42,282 nt of DNA from an uncultured Gammaproteobacteria bacterium. Lineage in GTDB: Bacteria > Pseudomonadota > Gammaproteobacteria > Arenicellales > JAANXG01. Numbering within the stretch: position 1 is the stretch's first letter; each line of letters opens with the position of its first letter. The DNA lies in the NCBI GenBank assembly GCA_947258495.1, contig CAMYIN010000083.1:1-42282 (forward strand). The letters run 5' to 3'. The notes beneath the pieces were generated by a model that was not told where the DNA came from, searched no databases, and worked only from the letters and a program-made list of their open reading frames with translations. The position numbers were made by a program, and so were the translations under genes. Positions 35,175-42,282 of this stretch are shown in pieces.

Positions 35175-36611
35175 ATGAGTAATACATCAACTCAGCGAGG
35201 GCGTTTGCGTTGGCTGCCGGTGGCTTTGCTTCTGGTCGGGCTCTGCAGTCTACCGCTTTTCGTGGTGTTCGACCGGCCGCAGACCACGGAGGCACTCGCC
35301 TACATCGAGCGCACCGGCGTCCTGCGTGTATTGACCGTGAATGGCCCGAACACCTTTTATGAGGGCGCCGACGGTCCCATGGGTTTCGAGTACGAACTAG
35401 CGGCGAGGTTCGCCGAGTCGCTCGGCGTCAAGGTCCAACTGGAGCTCAGCGATAGTTTTGCGTCTCTGATCCCGCGATTGCTGCGCGGCGACGGCCATAT
35501 GGCCGCCGCCGGTTTCACCGTCACCGATCAGCGCGAGCAGATTCTGCGGTTTTCCGAACCCTTCGAGGAAATCACGCAGCAAGTGGTCTACCTGCGGGGC
35601 AAGAAACGACCCCGCAAGGTCGAGGATCTGGTCGGTCGGCAGATACAAATAGTTGCGGGAAGCAGCGCCGCAGAGCGCTTGTCCCGACTGAAAGTCGACC
35701 ATCCGGAACTTCGCTGGAAGGAGACCAGCGGCAAGGACACGGAGGAACTGCTCGTCGAGGTCTGGAAGGAAAAGCTGGACGTCACCGTCTCCGATTCGCA
35801 GACCGTGGCCTTGGTGCGGCAGCATTATCCCCGGATCCGGGTCGCCTTCGCACTGCCCGAAGCCGAAGCTCTGGCCTGGGCGTTTCCGAAGAACGTCGAT
35901 CCGAGTCTCTATCATGCGGGCAATCGGTTTCTGCTGCGTATGCGGGAGACGGGAGAGCTCGCCCGCTTGATCGATCGTTATTACGGTGCCGTGCAGCGAT
36001 TCGACTACCTCAATGTGGCTACCTACCGACGCCGCATCTTCAGTGTATTGCCGACGTATAGATCTCTGTTCAAGCAAGCGGCGGAGCAATCGCAACTGGA
36101 CTGGAAACTTCTCGCCGCGCAGGCCTATCAAGAATCGCAATGGAATCCCAAGGCCGTATCGCCCACGGGAGTGCGCGGCATGATGCAACTGACGAGTGTC
36201 ACCGCAGAACGGTTGAACATTGCCGATCGTAGCGATCCCAGAGAAAGCATCTTCGGGGGTGCGCGCTATCTACGCAGCCTCATGGATCGGCTGCCCGTCG
36301 AGATTGACGAGCCGGATCGCACCTGGCTGGCGCTGGCCGCCTACAACGTCGGGTTCGGTCATCTCCTGGATGCCCGCAGGTTGGCGCAGCAGGCGGGGCG
36401 TGACCCGGACAAGTGGGTCGAGGTGAAGAATTTTCTGCCGTTGCTTTCGCTGCCGAAATGGTACAAGACCACCAAACACGGCTACGCCCGCGGCCACGAG
36501 CCGGTTCAATACGTGACGAGAATCCGGTCGTTTTTCGATATTCTGGAAAAAATCGAGGAGCAGGGAAAATCCGAGATCGTCGGCCCGCAACATCCCGCGC
36601 CAACGGCGTGA
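35175..36611 (+). CDS. mltF: Membrane-bound lytic murein transglycosylase F
   Basis: A 478-residue two-domain enzyme. An N-terminal membrane span (WLPVALLLVGLCSLPLFVVF) is followed by a substrate-binding-protein-like regulatory domain (TGVLRVLTVNGPNTFYEGAD, GFTVTDQREQILRFSEPF). The SLT lysozyme-like domain follows (LAAQAYQESQWNPKAVSPTG, with the catalytic Glu in QES, then VRGMMQL and LALAAYNVGFGHL). It cleaves the MurNAc-GlcNAc bond to give anhydro ends. Family members anchor in the outer membrane; here the anchor looks like an uncleaved or lipoprotein-less span. It converges on the MBL gene with 6 bp between ends. Confidence 0.95.
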   Translation: MSNTSTQRGRLRWLPVALLLVGLCSLPLFVVFDRPQTTEALAYIERTGVLRVLTVNGPNTFYEGADGPMGFEYELAARFAESLGVKVQLELSDSFASLIPRLLRGDGHMAAAGFTVTDQREQILRFSEPFEEITQQVVYLRGKKRPRKVEDLVGRQIQIVAGSSAAERLSRLKVDHPELRWKETSGKDTEELLVEVWKEKLDVTVSDSQTVALVRQHYPRIRVAFALPEAEALAWAFPKNVDPSLYHAGNRFLLRMRETGELARLIDRYYGAVQRFDYLNVATYRRRIFSVLPTYRSLFKQAAEQSQLDWKLLAAQAYQESQWNPKAVSPTGVRGMMQLTSVTAERLNIADRSDPRESIFGGARYLRSLMDRLPVEIDEPDRTWLALAAYNVGFGHLLDARRLAQQAGRDPDKWVEVKNFLPLLSLPKWYKTTKHGYARGHEPVQYVTRIRSFFDILEKIEEQGKSEIVGPQHPAPTA

Positions 36612-36617
36612 CGCCGA

Positions 36618-37598
36618 TCAACGCAGCGATTCCGCCTCCAGCGACAGATACACGGCGTAGGCATTGCGGCGGTTGGCTTCAAGAAACGCCGGATATTCCA
36701 TGAAGTCCTCCCAGTTGACGCGTTCGTAGGCTTCGTCGAAGGGAACCCAATCGGCGACCGCATTGCCCATTTCTTGACGTACGTATTGCAGATAACGACG
36801 CGTGAGGCTGAGCGTCTGTTTCGGATGGTCGGACATCGGTCCGTGTCCCGGGATCATGGCGCGTACGTCGGTGGCTTCCAATTTCGTCAAGGTCTGCAGC
36901 CAGCCTCGGGTATTGGCGGAACCGAGAAAGGGGATGCGTGCCTCAAACAGGATATCGCCGCTGAACAGGACGCGATCCGGTTCCACATACAGCGTGACGT
37001 CGCCTTCCGAGTGCGCCGAGCCGTGGTTGGTTACCAGGAAATCGTGGTCGCCGAGTCGGAAACGGTAGTCCGATTCCACGAATCGGTGCGGCATCACCAG
37101 GCGCGTGCTCGCGTCAACCCACGGAGCCAGGCTGCGCCGCCTCTCGGCGAGCCGAGTGCCCGCTATCTCCGAACTCAGGTATTCGCGCACGCCCGACGAG
37201 GCGATGATTTCGGCGCCGAGATCGGCAAACACCTGGAGTCCGTAGGCGTGGTCGGCGTGGAAGTGGCTCAACACTACGTGACGAATGGGTTCCGGGGTGA
37301 TACGCCGAATTTCCGTTACCAGCCGATGCGCCAGCGGCGGCGTCCCCAGGGCGTCGAAAACGACGACGCCCTCGCCGGTGACCACGAACCCCGCGTTGGA
37401 GACAAACCCGGCGTTATCCGTCGCGATCCCCGCCGCGCCCTGGACCAGATACACGCTCTGCGACACCCGCTTCACAGGCATCTCGACGGGTACCGGGGGG
37501 TAATTCATGCCTTGCCCTGCAGCCGTTTGCGCGAACAGCCAGAGCATCGCCATGCCGACGTGAATGGGCGACGACGCGTTCAGGCGCATGACCGACAA
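36618..37598 (-). CDS. Secreted MBL-fold metallo-hydrolase
   Basis: A 326-residue metallo-beta-lactamase-fold protein with an N-terminal signal peptide (MAMLWLFAQTAAGQG). Zinc ligands are visible in LSHFHADHAYG, GSAHSEGDVTLY and MIPGHGPMSD. The fold family includes glyoxalase II, sulfur dioxygenases and quinoprotein-associated hydrolases. The pattern (VVFDALGTPPLAHRLVTEI) resembles SoxH-like or quinoprotein-relay hydrolases, but the substrate is not clear. It starts 1 bp before the tadA end region and probably shares the guaA-tadA transcript. Confidence 0.87.
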   Translation of the reverse strand: MSVMRLNASSPIHVGMAMLWLFAQTAAGQGMNYPPVPVEMPVKRVSQSVYLVQGAAGIATDNAGFVSNAGFVVTGEGVVVFDALGTPPLAHRLVTEIRRITPEPIRHVVLSHFHADHAYGLQVFADLGAEIIASSGVREYLSSEIAGTRLAERRRSLAPWVDASTRLVMPHRFVESDYRFRLGDHDFLVTNHGSAHSEGDVTLYVEPDRVLFSGDILFEARIPFLGSANTRGWLQTLTKLEATDVRAMIPGHGPMSDHPKQTLSLTRRYLQYVRQEMGNAVADWVPFDEAYERVNWEDFMEYPAFLEANRRNAYAVYLSLEAESLR

Positions 37599-39666
<2,068 letters not shown>

Positions 39667-39713
39667 CTGCGCAACAGAGTGTAGTCCGCTTGCTGAGGCG
39701 CTGCCTCCAGCGC

Positions 39714-41667
<1,954 letters not shown>

Positions 41668-41706
41668 GACGATTCTCCGAAGGGTTGATTGATGAATTTG
41701 CTGCGC

Positions 41707-42282
41707 TTACTCGAGCACGGCTTGCCGGAAACGGTCCCGCAGATAGGGGCCGTCGCGCGGCGGCAGTACCGCGGGCGCGGGTGTTGCCCGCACCTTGATC
41801 GACACGAACACCGGACCGGCATTTCCATACAATAGCGGGATCGTCTCCTCGAGCTCGACCCCGGAGCACACCGCGCGACTCACCGGAAAGCCGGCGGCGA
41901 CCGCGATCGCCGGGAGGTCCACGCCGTGATGCGTGTGCGTGCACTGGCCGCCGGTTTCTCCGTAGCGCTGGTTATCGATGACGATTACGCTCAGATTGCG
42001 CGGACGCTGTACCGCGATGGTCGCGAGCCCGCCCAGCCCCATGAGCAGCTCGCCGTCGCCGGTGATTACGAGTACCCGGCGACCGGATTGGGCCAGGGCA
42101 AGGCCGAGACCAAAAAGCGCAGCGCCGCCCATGGCGCCCCAGAGATAGAAATTGTTCCGATGATCGCCGGCCGCGGCCGCGTCCCAGGCCTTCTGGACGG
42201 CGTCCCGTCCCGCCAGGCCCGACATCGTGTACCAGCCGCAGTGGGTCCAGCTGTAGTCGCCGTGGACCTCGGGCTTGAACAG
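41707..42282 (-). CDS. TPP-dependent decarboxylase subunit, partial at window edge
   Basis: The frame is open to the window end. It is the TPP-binding C-terminal type: the GDG motif is in VLVITGDGELLMGLGGLATI, with YLWGAMGGAALFGLGLALA before it and VIVIDNQRYGETGGQ after. This resembles the beta subunit of phosphonopyruvate- or sulfopyruvate-decarboxylases, where the PYR domain is a separate chain. The ATG at 42225 may be internal, since in-frame sequence (KPEVHGDYSWTHCGWYT) precedes it. Its neighbour is an aldehyde dehydrogenase, so a decarboxylation then oxidation pathway is a reasonable guess; the 2-oxo acid is unknown. Confidence 0.75.
   Translation of the reverse strand: MFKPEVHGDYSWTHCGWYTMSGLAGRDAVQKAWDAAAAGDHRNNFYLWGAMGGAALFGLGLALAQSGRRVLVITGDGELLMGLGGLATIAVQRPRNLSVIVIDNQRYGETGGQCTHTHHGVDLPAIAVAAGFPVSRAVCSGVELEETIPLLYGNAGPVFVSIKVRATPAPAVLPPRDGPYLRDRFRQAVLE

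Overview
The window looks like chromosomal DNA of a high-GC gammaproteobacterium, perhaps a Chromatiales/Thiotrichales-like lineage. The evidence is the gene order queG / nnrD-tsaE-amiC-mutL-miaA-hfq-hflX-hflK-hflC-DUF2065-hisZ-purA and rnr-rlmB, followed by ffs-dnaX-ybaB-recR and guaB-guaA-tadA. All are standard gammaproteobacterial neighbourhoods. MutL carries the endonuclease-type motif seen in lineages without MutH. The species cannot be named from sequence alone.

Layout. 1-849 is the 3' part of a tandem thioredoxin-fold protein. 854-3783 is rnr-rlmB on the minus strand. 3835-5661 is a non-coding stretch between rnr and purA, where nsrR sits in enterobacteria. It holds tRNA-Leu(CAG), a perfect FNR-type box spaced exactly as in a class II promoter, a predicted ~155-nt structured small RNA ending in an intrinsic terminator, a ~520-bp element with perfect 22-bp terminal inverted repeats, and two copies of a ~145-nt structured repeat. 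5662-18355 is the long minus-strand housekeeping block from nnrD down to purA; many stops and starts overlap or nearly touch. 18377-23719 holds queG, orn, a cytochrome c, a pterin dehydratase, recR, ybaB, dnaX and the SRP RNA gene.

24.3-32.6 kb is an accessory region between ffs and tRNA-Ser(GGA). It contains a DUF4034/TPR-type gene split by an in-frame amber codon, a glycosyltransferase / Gfo-Idh-MocA / glycosyltransferase cassette, a cluster of toxin-antitoxin modules (truncated DUF433-DUF5615, decayed HigBA, antitoxin with truncated ParE, intact HigBA) and a decayed IS with a DDE transposase. A separate copy of that IS end marks the point where the DUF5615 toxin gene is cut off.

32.6-35.1 kb has two tRNA-Ser genes (GGA and CGA) flanking a cysteine-free, Lys/Pro-rich repeat protein with an N-terminal membrane anchor and a PEP-CTERM-like C-terminus. 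35.2-42.3 kb holds mltF, an MBL-fold hydrolase, tadA, guaA and the 3' part of guaB. The guaB fragment is abruptly joined at about 40,570 to the 5' part of an aldehyde dehydrogenase gene, which is preceded by a TPP-dependent decarboxylase subunit. This junction is either a real rearrangement or an assembly chimera.

The most interesting candidate for something undescribed is the FNR-box-driven small RNA at about 4.13-4.34 kb. The PEP-CTERM-like repeat protein, the toxin-antitoxin graveyard and the guaB/ALDH junction come next.
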